Shown one piece after another: positions 1 to 12,227 of a stretch of 64,000 nt of DNA (the stretch's first letter is position 1; the number at the start of each line of letters is the position of its first letter). The stretch spans positions 30,971,708-31,035,707 of the forward strand of contig CM068314.1 of NCBI GenBank assembly GCA_034766995.1. The letters run 5' to 3'. The DNA is from Acanthacorydalis orientalis. Taxonomy: Eukaryota; Arthropoda; Insecta; Megaloptera; Corydalidae. The notes under the pieces were generated by a model. The model was not told the DNA's origin. It did not search any database and worked only from the letters and a program-made list of their open reading frames with translations. The translations under genes and the position numbers were made by a program.

Positions 1-103
1 CATTATTGCAAGTTTAGGACCTCTACCCTAGACGAATACTAATTTGTGACATTTCAACATTGAGAACTCAATGCTTTACTATTATATCTATTATACATTT
101 ACA

Positions 104-106
<3 letters not shown>

Positions 107-153
<47 letters not shown>
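107..153. repeat. (TA)n microsatellite
   Basis: Uninterrupted TA tract of about 47 bp that ends in a short CATACAT stretch. Confidence 0.98.
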
Positions 154-157
<4 letters not shown>

Positions 158-935
158 CATGTAAAGAATGATAAAAAAAATTTAAATTCTTTTTAGTTAT
201 AGTAAAGTACTTTATATCTAAACATATCATTAAAACCATGTTTCGCCAAATAAAGTTAAATGTATGTCATTTACAACATTAAGAAAAAAACATTACGCTC
301 GAAGAATAAAAAATACTTAATGGAATTCAACTTAAATTAAGAAGCATTAGAAAAACCAAATGATTTTGACTTAAATTGTATTTTTCTATTATCAAATAGA
401 GAAATTTATTAAATTAATTTTATTATAAATTCAATGAATTTATAATGATTTTAATATTGTATAAATAAATAAACTTTTTTTGTAAAAACAAAAACTATTT
501 TAAGACGATAATGCGACATTTTGGAAAAGCGCAACAATTTAGAACCTCTATTGAAGATACACTACAATTAATCTACATCAGATTATAAAGAATTAATATA
601 CACTATCTCGGGCTACTACAAATTAAAGAATTCATTTATGAAAGAAAATGAAGATCTTTAATTCATTTTCATTTAACTTATACTAAATTGAAGGATCTTT
701 AATTCACAAGTACATATTTACATTTATATATATAATCAAAAATCTTCATCGGTAAGTTTTTAAAATTCGTTTCTACTGATTTTTTCATCTGATTCTACAA
801 GATTGTTTATAAAAATATTATTCTTTTTTATTTTAAGGAGCTTACGAATATAAAATATTAACAAACATATGCAGAATAATCAATCAAGATTAGGATAACA
901 TTTACTATCTCACAACGACTGCACGACATAAAAGT
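154..935. other. AT-rich stretch, nothing recognised
   Basis: No gene seen. The phrase GATCTTTAATTCA occurs twice, near 653 and 694, as a short direct repeat; otherwise only A- and T-runs. Confidence 0.6.
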
Positions 936-940
936 TAGGA

Positions 941-1298
941 ATGTTAAAATCAGGTAAAACGGAATTGCCGGTGCTTAAGCCGGCTAATAAAAGAATAGCT
1001 CCGCTTTCCCGAGGTCCTGAAGTTACACTAATCGACATCATGAAATGATCTCACTAGAGATTATAGAAGTGTTCCACCCCATGTGCCTTTTTACCGATCC
1101 ACGAAACAAAATGTGAATTTACGAAACTGGAATCCTGTGTTTTATGTTCGCTACACTATAAAAGGCCGACCACAAGTTGAGGAAACTTCTGAAATAGATT
1201 TTATGCAAAAAGCGTTACAGAATTTTATTTTTCATGTTAAAAGCAATAAAAATAAAATTTTGAATTTTTCTAAATGGTTTTTTTATTTTACATTATAA
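941..1298 (+). other. Coding-like block, unknown
   Basis: This block is clearly richer in G and C than its surroundings. An ATG at 941 opens a 35-codon frame (begins MLKSGKTELPV, ends LIDIMK) that stops at 1048. A second frame is open from 1044 to 1298 and contains NLRNWNPVFYVRYTIKGRP before it becomes A- and T-rich. Together they could be a frameshifted coding remnant or an exon. A TATAAAAGG sequence at 1157-1165 matches a TATA-box consensus but lies inside the second frame. I recognise no family in either peptide. A conserved non-coding element is an equally good reading. Confidence 0.25.
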
Positions 1299-1395
1299 TT
1301 TTTGACAAAAAAAAATATTACTGCGTTAAAATTATTTATACGTTCTGTACTCATAGCTTGTCATATGTGATTTATTATGTGTATTTCATATTTAT

Positions 1396-1411
1396 TTATA
1401 TATATATATAC

Positions 1412-1457
<46 letters not shown>
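1396..1457. repeat. (TA)n microsatellite, one CG interruption
   Basis: About 62 bp of TA, broken by CG at 1411-1412. It follows the coding-like block at 941-1298. Confidence 0.97.
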
Positions 1458-1460
<3 letters not shown>

Positions 1461-1599
1461 ACAAACATAAAAAAAAAGGATTTGTTTATAAAATCGTCGC
1501 AAAACCGATTGAATCTGCACTAAACCCAAAGTAATTTTTATTCGGAAATAGAATATTTTAACACAGTTTTATGGGGAAAAAAACTTGTTTCAAACGAAA

Positions 1600-1860
1600 T
1601 GTACAGCATATCCGTATAGGTTTCATTATTAGATACACCGTTCTGCTAAAATCGTTTCGAAATGCTGAACAGACGGCACCGTTATATTAACGTTCAATAC
1701 CCAAAAGCTTCGGCAGTTGGACGTACAAACAGCCTCATTATCGGCACGTCGATATTGACAGTGAAGTTTGATGTGAAAAGTTAATTGATTGCGTCATTGA
1801 AACCGGATGGTTTTCATTTTAGATTTCGAATCAGTAGAGCACGTTTCTATTAACGTTTAA
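1600..1860. other. GC-richer non-coding block
   Basis: About 260 bp with normal base complexity and scattered CpG (around 1655-1690 and 1735-1755) inside AT-rich DNA. No frame is open for long on either strand. It could be a conserved regulatory element or the remains of a mobile element. Confidence 0.25.
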
Positions 1861-2119
1861 TGAAGTACAATTCCAATTGAGAATTTTCACAAACCTTTTT
1901 TTTATTATTACGGATATTATCCGTTTGATTATATTTTTTCAGATTGTTTACTGGATGGTAAACAATTTTTATTGGGCAATGAACATTAACACGTTTTAAT
2001 TTTGTTCGACGTGTAAATACAGAAGATTTATTTATTTTATTTAAATACATACTGAACCGATTTGAAAACACGTAAATACGCATCCACACAAATACATATT
2101 ATATATATATATATATATA

Positions 2120-2441
2120 ATATAATATAATGAGCGTATATCTTTGTTTACCTGATGAACATGTGATTTGAATTGCGTAAATCTGCACTGAAAATAGTGT
2201 TTTTTGAATATAAAATCCAAGCCTTAGTAAAATAAATATTTTTTAATTACATAAACGCAATTTACCGGAAATTTTTGCAAAATTTAAAAAACAATTACTA
2301 TAGTTAAAAATATAAATAGAAAATAATTAATAAAATAAAAATTACTTGTTTATTTCATAACATATTGCATTTTATATAGAAACATTTACAAACAGTTAAA
2401 CAAATAAAACTATCCTCGTGTATTTTTTTTCAAAATAGTAA

Positions 2442-2472
<31 letters not shown>

Positions 2473-3840
2473 AAATTGTAGATTGTAATTTTGAAAAAAA
2501 TAAAAATAATATCTTCTACCTAAATAAATAAAATCTTCGCTAAAGAAGAATTATTAAATTAATTTAATTTAAAAAATCTCTTTAAAAATGAAAGTAATAG
2601 CTGTAAAAGTGTTAAAGCAGTATTGTCTTTTTTAAATTTTAGCCTCAATTTACTGTATTAATTCAACTAGTTTTATACTATTTTAATAGTTGCAAATAAT
2701 AATATATTAGTATTAAATCAGAATATCTTATTAGTTAAGTACTAAATTGATTTTTATAAATATATATTAAAATAAAGTAGATATAAACATAACTGCAAAC
2801 CTCAAAAGTAATAAATCCAATATTATAGAAAATAAATTTGTTAACCTTCAGTACTTTGGTTCATATGTAGCTCAAAACCAAGGAACTATTGAACCCATTT
2901 TCATATGATTTCCACTATACAGTACGTTGATATCTATTATTAATTACAAAATATCGAAAAATGTTAGAATCTCTTAGAATTGTTTGATGAAAGCTGCTCG
3001 AATATCACTGAACTGATTTTGATAAACTTTTTAAAAAAATTTTTAAAATATTACAACGTTAAAAAATTATAATTTTTTCTAAAAAGAATTTCAGAAAAAT
3101 TTTGTTCTAAAAGTATAACAAAATGCACTCAAAGAACATCAATTATTGTAATTAGAAATAGGTGTAATACATTTTTTTAAGAACGTTACTTCATATATCT
3201 AAAAGGAAATGAAATATTAACCTTTCTTTCCTTTGTAAATTATTTATATGTTCTTTAATTGCTGCATTATAATTCGTGCTTTTTTATATTTGAATTATAT
3301 TTTTTTTGAATATAATTTTTCCGCTAAATACAGACAACATATCAATTTATTTAATTTAAAATGATGTTTATGTTTTGCTCTGTAGAAATTTAGTACATTT
3401 GATATGTATCTACTTTCAAAAAATGGAAAATATTATATTATCCAAAATACCTTTTAATAATTAAACATCTTTATCGTAAAAAATATAGATGTATAGAATT
3501 CTTATTGAAGTCCAATTCGAAATTTAGATATTTTTTATCATAGAAATTAGAAAAAAGTTTACAATTCAGTTTATGTACGATTTTCTTTTTATTTGGAAAC
3601 AATATTTTCATATCACACGAACTAAATATAATTTTATTTATGTGTAAACATTCAAAGTTCATTTTATTACACTTTTTATATTGCTATACGATAAGATAAA
3701 CCCATTTCGTACAATACATACAAAACCGACCGAAAACCATTTCAGAACTGCAGGAATACAAACTGAAAACTATAAACAGTAAACGTTGTAACATAAATAC
3801 AAACATTGAGGAAACGGATAGGAAAATTGTGTAAAACGAT
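2120..3840. other. AT-rich stretch, nothing recognised
   Basis: A short (TA)n tract lies at 2449-2472. Around 2990-3030 there is a phrase close to a 'CTGAACTGATTTTGAT' motif that recurs in old insect repeats, but it is too short to classify. No gene or RNA seen. Confidence 0.5.
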
Positions 3841-3854
3841 ATAGCGGTACAGTT

Positions 3855-3926
3855 TGTCGGTCGGTTGGTCCGTCGGTCGATCTTGTAGGTCGGCGTGTAG
3901 GTCGCGCAGATAGGTCGTTCGGTCGA
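3855..3926. repeat. Decayed GTCG/GGTC-rich simple repeat
   Basis: About ten GTCG or GGTC units at irregular spacing in roughly 70 bp, in strong contrast to the AT-rich surroundings. Read on the minus strand it gives a Thr/Arg/Pro-rich frame, which I take as a by-product of the repeat and not as a protein. Confidence 0.7.
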
Positions 3927-3929
3927 CAA

Positions 3930-4260
3930 GACGATATTATTAAGTGCACAGTTCCGCGGGTACGTTATGAATACTTGAGCCCATGAATGCGAACGGGGAT
4001 ATTAGTTATATGCTTACATACAATGGCACGTCGTCGACCCAGCTTCCCATTCAATTATTCACGCGCTGATATTAAATTTACGTCGGTTTATTATTTAGTT
4101 TACCTCGCCATTTCACAGTCAACGCTGCACACGCGACGGCAATTGTAGTGAGCAACGTACGAACGAAACTCCGTCGGTTAACATCATCAGGTAGACCTGT
4201 GTGTAAATGTACAACGTACTCGCGTTAGTGGATACTCACTTATCACCGTAAGATATTTAC
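3930..4260. promoter_or_regulatory. CpG-containing block, possible promoter or 5' exon
   Basis: This stretch is moderately GC-rich with many CpG dinucleotides and directly follows the GTCG repeat. CATCAG followed by GTAGAC at about 4190 could be a plus-strand splice donor. No long frame is open. A 5' UTR exon with promoter is one reading and a conserved enhancer another; the sequence does not decide. Confidence 0.25.
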
Positions 4261-4478
4261 ATGCAGTTAACGATAGGACTCAATAACAAGGTTGCGGTAG
4301 GATTATAAGACTGAATTATACACAATAATTATAGAGGATGATTGGATAGTGCATATGAAATTACACATGAAAATTTATACAAACACACAAATACATATTT
4401 ATGAAGGCGCAAACGTAGATGAATATGGTGTACTTGTTATAAATGTGAGTCCACTGATTATGAAATGCATACATAAAT

Positions 4479-4481
<3 letters not shown>

Positions 4482-4529
<48 letters not shown>
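4482..4529. repeat. (TA)n microsatellite
   Basis: About 48 bp with one C interruption at 4510. Confidence 0.97.
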
Positions 4530-4729
4530 ATATACATACACAAATTATTTAATGTTTAGTTAATACTCCTGTTGACATTCAAAAGCTTACGTACGTTTTC
4601 AGTGATAAAGTCGAGCTTTATTTTAAAATTACGATAAAATGAATTTTTTAAACATTAGAATTATTCGTTTTGTATAAAAAAACTTATATTTTAAATAGAA
4701 TGTAGTTTTAATAGGTATAACACACACCC

Positions 4730-4730
<1 letters not shown>

Positions 4731-4778
<48 letters not shown>
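4731..4778. repeat. (TA)n tract at left edge of transposon A
   Basis: About 48 bp of TA. It runs directly into AGGTTTTCCAATAGG, which I take as the left end of the DD41D-like element. Confidence 0.97.
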
Positions 4779-4782
<4 letters not shown>

Positions 4783-6051
4783 TTTCCAATAGGTATTGAT
4801 TTTTGTAATTTGAAATAAAACACAGAATTTGCGTTCAAATTTCTGTGTTTCCTTATTGTAAATAATACTTGACAGTATACTATTTATAAATGAAAAATAA
4901 TATCGGGTAAGCGATCGCCGCATACTTCTTTGCATGTAACCATTCTTTTGTTAAAATGTTCAATAACAATCCTGCATAAGTGGAGCTCTATCTCAACAAT
5001 TACTATTCGGATTTTATCTTTTAGGTCAGAAATTGTCTTAGGATTCTTGGCGTACATCTGTCCTTTAACGTGACCTCAAAAAAAGTAATCCAACTGTGTT
5101 AAATCGTAGGGTCTCGGTGACCAATTAATGTCTCAATTTCTGGAAATAACGCGACCAGAAACTTTTGTCCTCATTAAATAAATTTTTCCACAGCTGTGTG
5201 ACTTGTTGCACCGTCCTGCTGGAACCATATGTCTTCCAGATTAATATCATCCAATTCTGCTCACACAAAAAATGTTTATGACGTTTCGGTATCTTTCTCC
5301 ATTCACAGTAATCGCCTTACCAGTCTAATTATCAAAAAAGTAAGGACCAATAACTCCACCGGACCAAACTGTGTGCCAAAAAGTCACAATTTCTATATGT
5401 AGTGGCTTCTGAACGATCACACTCGGATTTCCTTCATACCAAATTCGGCAGTTTTGCTTATTAACGCAGCCAGGGAGTTCAAAACAAGCCCATCGCCAAA
5501 GATGACTATTTCAGAAAAACAGTGTTGTTGTTCCAGTATTCAAATAATAAATCTCCAACGCAGTAAACGCTTCAATTCTTGTGTTAATTGAACGTTACAA
5601 GCTTTCAACAATAAATCCTTATGCAAAACACGCCATATGGTCGTCTGTGAAAGGCTTATAAAATCAATTGCTGTGAATGTGGTGGAATTGTCATTCCTAG
5701 CTCTTCCTATACACTTTCACAAACCAGATCAATGTTTTCTTCGGAACGAATACTACGAACACGTTTTGGTTTTTTTTTAACTTTTACCGATCCAGTCTCT
5801 TCCAACTAACTCACTAATCGAAGAGCAGATGGACGAGTATGTCGAGAATAAATATCGCGTAATTTACGAAACGTATTTTTTATAGAACGACCGTTTTCAT
5901 AACACAATTACATTATTTCAGTGCGTTGTTTTCTTGTATACGAAGCCATAATTAAGAATGGAAATGTCAAAACTTAACAAATGTAAAAAAAAAGACAGTT
6001 GTCAGTTTGACATTTATGAAATATAATCTCTTAAAAATTGTGTCTCTGGTC

Positions 6052-6057
<6 letters not shown>
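4779..6057 (-). mobile_element. Decayed IS630-Tc1-mariner element (DD41D-like), copy A
   Basis: The element fills the space between two (TA)n tracts, about 1.28 kb, the usual size for this group. The left end (AGGTTTTCCAATAGG) and the right end read inwards (AATTTTCGACCAGAG) share an imperfect inverted similarity, about 14 of 24 positions from the TTTTC onwards. Insertion into TA is the rule for this superfamily, so landing inside or beside TA repeats fits. It carries the broken transposase described separately. The exact boundaries are uncertain because the TA target duplication cannot be told apart from the microsatellites. Confidence 0.7.
4884..5949 (-). pseudogene. Broken mariner-superfamily transposase (DD41D-like)
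   Basis: Read from an ATG at 5949, the product starts MASYTRKQRTEIM and shows an N-terminal helix-turn-helix region followed by the DDE core. Recognisable core pieces are a VNKQNCRIW-type segment, IGPYFFDN, the second catalytic Asp in WFQQDGATSHTA, and the third in DLTQLDYFF. The tail GDRLPDIIFHL matches the usual ending just before the stop at 4884. The residues between the second and third Asp number about 41, pointing to the DD41D (rosa-like) branch. Several in-frame stops and at least two frameshifts break it, so it cannot make a working enzyme. It would have cut and pasted the element at TA sites in the nucleus. Confidence 0.8.

Positions 6058-6094
<37 letters not shown>
6058..6094. repeat. 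(TA)n tract at right edge of transposon A
   Basis: About 37 bp of TA, in direct contact with the element's right end. Confidence 0.97.
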
Positions 6095-6097
<3 letters not shown>

Positions 6098-7407
6098 ATT
6101 CTTTTTATGTTATTTTTATTCTAAACCATAAAATAGTAGACTAAATGTAATTTTTTAATTAATAAAATCTAAGCATTGAAGATAATTCATTTCTTCAAAT
6201 ATTATGAGTATATCTGCTTTTGTCTTGCAATTTTTCATTTCGATATGATGTTTGACTTTCTACTCATTATATACACTATTTATTACTCTTTTGATAATCA
6301 TTTCCATTTATCGTTTTTTGTTTTCTTCCTAAAATTAATAACATAACACTTCTGCAAAAAGCATTTTATATCTTTTACTTTTATTTCTTATTCATACAGT
6401 GAAAAGTATAGTAATTTTTAACAATTTTATTTTCTTTTATTTATCCGAGAGTGTAGTAAACCAGATTTTACATCTTCATTGAGATAAATTTTATTTTATT
6501 TTTTGATTTCTTCTTATTGTTTATACGCCATATTCACAAACAACTCTGTGTTCTACTAAGGATTTTTTAAATGCGAATTCTTTCGTCAATTGCGTTCAAT
6601 ATATTAATACATTACATATATTAATACATATAGTTATTCTATTGTATAAAATGAGAAATATTTATTAATCAAGTATTACAAATAAGCAAATTTTCTAGTA
6701 TGTAAGTCTTTTTATCGTAGACAATATAGAATTCAGGAACGACTGAACCGTTTTAATGTGATTTTTTTGCAATACATTGTTATTTTCAGATAAATATAGA
6801 CAAAAATTAGTCGATCTTTCAAGATGTCGCAGAGATCAAATCGTATAATTTTTCAAAGTTTTTATAACTTTTTACGGGATTGTATATAAAAATTGAGTGA
6901 TATAAAAAGTTCATCGAAAAAGGCGGAGTATATTTTAATTTGCATAAGTCCTATAAATTTTAATGCAAGTGGGCATGAATGTATTTCAAGTTTTAAAATA
7001 ATTTTTGATGTACTCTCCATAAAAAAAACATTAAATCGATTTCCACTGAAACCTTACAATGTCATAAATATTACAAACTTTAAGTTTTTCCAAAAAGTGA
7101 TCTCTAAATGTATCTGATCAATTCTTAGTAGTGCAGCTAGTAGTTTATAGAATTATAAGAGATTTTTATTTAAATTACTTCATACAAAGAGTACTTGACG
7201 TGATATCTTTTCAACGATTAAAAATATGTTACTGAAACATATTAAATATCATAATCTGTTTTGTATCTTCACTAATGTTAAAATTCTTCATTTACATTGT
7301 TCATGTGTAAAATATTAATAACATGTTAAAGTAATTATCTATAAATTGCACCAAACTTTTAAAAGTTCGACTGTGATTTCGAACTATATATATACAAATA
7401 TATACGA

Positions 7408-7408
<1 letters not shown>
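6095..7408. other. AT-rich stretch, nothing recognised
   Basis: No gene seen. Around 6730-6780 a 'GACTGAACCGTTTTAATGTG' phrase recalls widespread insect repeat sequence but cannot be placed in a family. Confidence 0.5.

Positions 7409-7450
<42 letters not shown>
7409..7450. repeat. (TA)n microsatellite
   Basis: About 42 bp, flanked on both sides by ATACGAGTATA, so the locus is partly palindromic. Confidence 0.97.
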
Positions 7451-7453
<3 letters not shown>

Positions 7454-7569
7454 ATATACGAGTATATATGAACATTCAACTAAAGATTAAAATGCATAAG
7501 TATTATTTGTAATTAATTTACATATTCATTTGTGTTTTGTTGGCTAAATAAATCTAATATGATATAACC

Positions 7570-7571
<2 letters not shown>

Positions 7572-7606
<35 letters not shown>
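7572..7606. repeat. (TA)n microsatellite
   Basis: About 35 bp. Confidence 0.96.
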
Positions 7607-7608
<2 letters not shown>

Positions 7609-8785
7609 GCTTTATTGAAATTTATATCAAATTTTTCATAAGATCTGATTATTATTCCGAAGTTATTAATTCCGAAGGTAAATCATAAGTTCAGAGAACG
7701 ATTATAATCAATATCAAATAACTGATGAGAGAATAAAAGAAAAGAAATATAAATTCGAGCAGTGACTAATGATGTGGTTCATTAAACGTTTATCTAATCT
7801 GGTCTTTTATCCCTACGATTCTTCTGTGTGTATGTTAACCTTTTGTGTTCTTTATTTCATTAGTTTGGCCAAACAAACATGTAATGTTCGTTGTTTTATC
7901 ACTTATATGATTAAATGTAATTTCGAAATTGTTCCAAAAATAAGAAATAATGTATATATATATATTCAGTCGATTTCAGTTAAAATAAAAACGAATAGAA
8001 CAAATTCATAGTTATAACGAACAAATTTTCATAAGTTTTGATTCTTATATATTTCTATAAAAGTATTCACTTTTGTAACAAGTTCGTTTAACGGATATAC
8101 CAAATAAAATTGATATTTTCTCAAAATTATTTTTCTAATTGACGATAAACATCACATTTATAATAGGTAAAAATAACTTTGATTCGGAATTATAAATACA
8201 AAAATGCCTATATTATTATTATTTTAATTAAAGCGTTGCTCTACTAACAGTCGTAGCCAACAACATATGTCCATGATAAGTGAAGAATTAGTTTTTATTA
8301 TTTATAAGTATAACTGATATTTATTTAAATTACACACACATTTATTTGCTTTTAGTATTTTTTTCCCAGAATAATATACGATAATACTGTGAAGTTTTAT
8401 ACAAAAATGACTATTTGTTTCGTTTCCTTATATAACAGAAAACATTAAACTAAATTGAAATATTTTAATTAAAGGCAGATAATGGAATTAGTTACAAATC
8501 TAATCTATGTACATTAATTTTGTCTGTTCTACTCTACGCATACGACACCATTTATGATATTGAATTACATTTGGGTACATACTCAATGGGATTAACTTGT
8601 CACTCTTGTCATAACACAGTTGCTACAGAGCTTGTATAATAATGTCGAAAATTTTAAAAGTCAGGTATACAAAATAATTAAATTTTCATGCCTATCATAT
8701 GGACGATATTAAAACAAGACATTGTATTAAAATGTACATTGTACAAAATTAATTTTAAAGTGTGACAGCTTCTTAAATATCTCTG

Positions 8786-8786
<1 letters not shown>
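7607..8786. other. AT-rich stretch with a mildly complex block
   Basis: Nothing recognised. The part near 8530-8640 has a more even base mix than its neighbours, but no reading frame of interest. Confidence 0.4.

Positions 8787-8844
<58 letters not shown>
8787..8844. repeat. (TA)n microsatellite
   Basis: About 58 bp; a more GC-balanced 100 bp follows. Confidence 0.97.
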
Positions 8845-8847
<3 letters not shown>

Positions 8848-11800
8848 ACTTATAAGTTAACCACCCGTGGTTTCTTCAAAATTTCTCACCCTCATACGGA
8901 AATTTAACTTGCACAACTGTGAAGGTAACCTTAATCGCTTGATTATGATAAAATGTAGCAAACAAGATTATAAATGATAGAATTTTAAAAGTTTGTCTCT
9001 TGTTTTGTTACGTGATTTGATTTAAAATTACCCATTTGTAAAAAAACTAGGATATTAAGTTTGAGCCGTAATGATTTTAATTACAGTTGGTGTAGAAAAA
9101 GTGAAAAATATTGTAATTTGCCTAGAAATGAACGGAAACAGAGATTAAAAATTAATTAACAAAAACTATCGATAAAAATATACTGAAATATGATACTGTT
9201 AAATAAATTAATAATTAAAGATATGTGTAAGATAAGTAATACTTTATTAAATTTGCATTGTTACTGCATACTTTAAATATAAATTATCTACAAATTTTCA
9301 CACAGTAAATTGATTGATGAAGACCGAAAAAGGACTGGGATTTAATTGAAGATAGAGAAGAATTAATAGTTTTATAAAAATAAAAAAATATAAAACAAAA
9401 AGTTCAACTATATTGCAAAACATGTAAAAATAATTCATTTAATTATTCACATTATTTAATTCGACGTACAGTTAGTATATTTATGTAAAAATTAATATAT
9501 ATTTTCGTAATTGAAAAAAAAATATTCATCTTTATACATTTTTTGTGCCCTTGCATTCTTAATTTTTGATTAATCATTGAAGAATATTAGGTATTATCTT
9601 AAATATGTTTGAATGTTTTAATTTTTCCACTATCCGGAAAAATTATTTACATCAAATTTTTTATAAAAAAATATTGTAAAATGATTGTCTGTTTTAAGAA
9701 TAAAAAATAATTTTCTAAATGTATATTAAGTTATAAAATTAGTATAATATTACTTTAAATATATATATGATGTACACTTTTATAATAAGGGTTGAAAGAG
9801 TTAATATCGAATAATTAATTGAATTTATTTTTTTAGATATTACTTGTTATATGTCAAACATTTTCAGAATTAAATTTAAAAAAGTTATTAAAACCATACT
9901 TATATCACTCATATTAATTATTTTCTTTCTTATAGAAAGAGAACTATAAAATAATCAGAATTTTTTTCGAAAGCAATGTAACAAAAATTAATTTGAATTG
10001 TTTAACTGAATCATATATATAAATTTATAAATCAAATTCGTACGTTGTGAAAAATAAATTTATAAAAATTAACTCAATTAATATCTGGAAATAAATATAA
10101 TAAAAAATTAGAGCGCAACATTAAAATATCACAAAATCATTAAAATTCATATTATTCATTCACTCCATATATTTTAGATGAGTTCTGTAATGCACCTGTT
10201 TTGTTTCCAAAGAAAACGAAATTGTAATGAATGTTATTAAAGACGAGCTCTGTTTTTATGTACGCGTGAAGTTCCAAAGCTCATCTTAATGTGCAAATTC
10301 TCATCAAACGTGAATCCTATTATAAGCTCACAGAATTTAATCTGTCCGTTCTTGGTACGTCTTGGGTGAGCTTTTAAGCTCAGGTGTACTATACTTACAC
10401 AAACTCCTTAGATATATATATATATATATATACACCCAACGGTTAAGTTTTGAAAAATGTATCACATATTTGAATCAAAATAATTTAAGAAACAAATGAT
10501 AGATATTTTCATTATATACTTTTAATTTTTTTATCAATGCATTCTTCCAAATAATGATAAAATAGCATTTAAGTTTAAAATTTTCATTATAAATGAAATT
10601 TATACATGTAAATGAGAAATGAATAATGTAATCTAGCGAGTAAATCAGCTTAATTCTAAAACACCGTATATCTTAAAAGTTAAAATTGATACTTTTTAAT
10701 TTATTATTTACTGAACAGAAATTAAATTCAAGAAAAGATATATAATGAACATTTTAAAGGTCTATAATTTATTATACACAAAAATATGAAAGTTTTACAG
10801 GAAGTTAAACAAAACTTCGAAAATGAAAATTCGTTGCGGAAACATAAATATTTCAAACGTTAAATAATAATTAAACTGTTAAGGCACTCATACACATTTT
10901 AAAGTTATCAAAACACAAAATATAAATTACAAATAACAAAATACAAATAAACTCAGTACGTTATTAAATTAAACAGTAAGTTAAAAAAAATATTATTTAA
11001 CTTTTCGAATAAAAGATTTATTTAAAACTCTATTTTTCTCTAAAATATATATTTATTCTTCTGTACTATACTATTTTATGAATCTTATGAATAGGAAAAC
11101 AGATTTTTATTAAATGTTGTTACTAACCCTATGAAGTCAGGCGTGGATATAGGAATTTATTGATGTTTTCCAAAGAAACTATGGTCTCAGAGCGCTATCT
11201 TTTGGATGATATATTTAAAGATCACAAATCTCTTTCTAATGAGACTAAATTTATCTCTTTCTTTTATTAAAAAAAATTATGTTCGTTCAAAATATCAGAA
11301 AAATCACGGTTTTCTTATTTGAAAGCCTATAAAATTTCTGGACATAAAAATTGGGTTGACTAATATTTTTTTCCAAAAGTTTATTGTTGGAAGAAAGCGT
11401 ATAAGAAAGTTCGAGACTACGTCCAGGTAAAGATGTGACCGAAGTGAAACCGTTTTGTGCACATTTGATTGTTTAAAAATTTTTCGAACTCAACAGTAAT
11501 ATCATTTCTGCAAATTTTTAATTGTAATCAATTTTTCCGGTTCCAATTATATGTTTACAATCAGAATATTTATATTTCTCCGAATATTATCAACGATTTT
11601 CCACGATACATCAGATAGATGTGAAATTTCTAATGGCTAATCTGAATTAACATACTTTTCGTGCAACCGACAAATTTGTAATTTTTATTTCGCTAACGAT
11701 AATGGAATGTCCAATTAAATATATTTGTTAAGAAATGTTAGCACCCTTTCTCCCTCCCCGACTCCAAAGTGTTAATCATGTGAATATTTTTTTTATAATA

Positions 11801-12083
11801 ATGTTCCTGATATAAAAATAGATTTATAATTTATCTCATTTAAATGCAAATTTAAAAATACTGCTTCAAGTCATAATGTATCTAATTTTAGTTGTATTTT
11901 CATACAATTATATGGAAATAACACAAAAATTTTATCGCTGAAATTTCAAACTTTATGAATATTTTATGATTTGAACCAGAGTATATAAATCGAATAACAA
12001 AAGTAGTTACATAAAAGAATGTATTAAAAAAATAATATATCGATTTGAAAAATTATAAATATTTTTTTCATTTTCTATTTATG

Positions 12084-12084
<1 letters not shown>
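8845..12084. other. Long AT-rich stretch, probable intron
   Basis: If the minus-strand exon at 12228-12705 is real, this is part of its first intron. No further exon is visible. A GC-richer patch at 10170-10400 has no sustained frame, and a short (TA)n tract lies at 10412-10432. The 11140-11480 part has normal complexity but nothing I can name. Confidence 0.45.

Positions 12085-12178
<94 letters not shown>
12085..12178. repeat. Long (TA)n tract next to a splice donor
   Basis: About 94 bp with one C at 12102. It begins about 50 bp downstream, in the transcript sense, of the donor of the minus-strand exon. Confidence 0.97.
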
Positions 12179-12182
<4 letters not shown>

Positions 12183-12227
12183 AAATACAGTGTGAATTTA
12201 TAAAATATGAGTAGTGGGTGCTCTTAC

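Noticed and set aside
2990..3030. Helitron- or LINE-like phrase (CTGAACTGATTTTGAT); a similar one near 6735-6775
   Set aside because: Only about 20-30 bp of resemblance to common insect repeat sequence, recalled and not checked; too short to call an element.
3684..3929. Minus-strand 81-codon frame starting MSTERPICATYTP
   Set aside because: Its start is the translated GTCG repeat and the rest is a biased hydrophobic stretch from AT-rich DNA.
12079..12227. Continuation of the membrane-protein frame into a Tyr-Ile repeat tail
   Set aside because: The frame runs past a strong splice donor into a (TA)n tract; the Tyr-Ile stretch is translated microsatellite in the intron.
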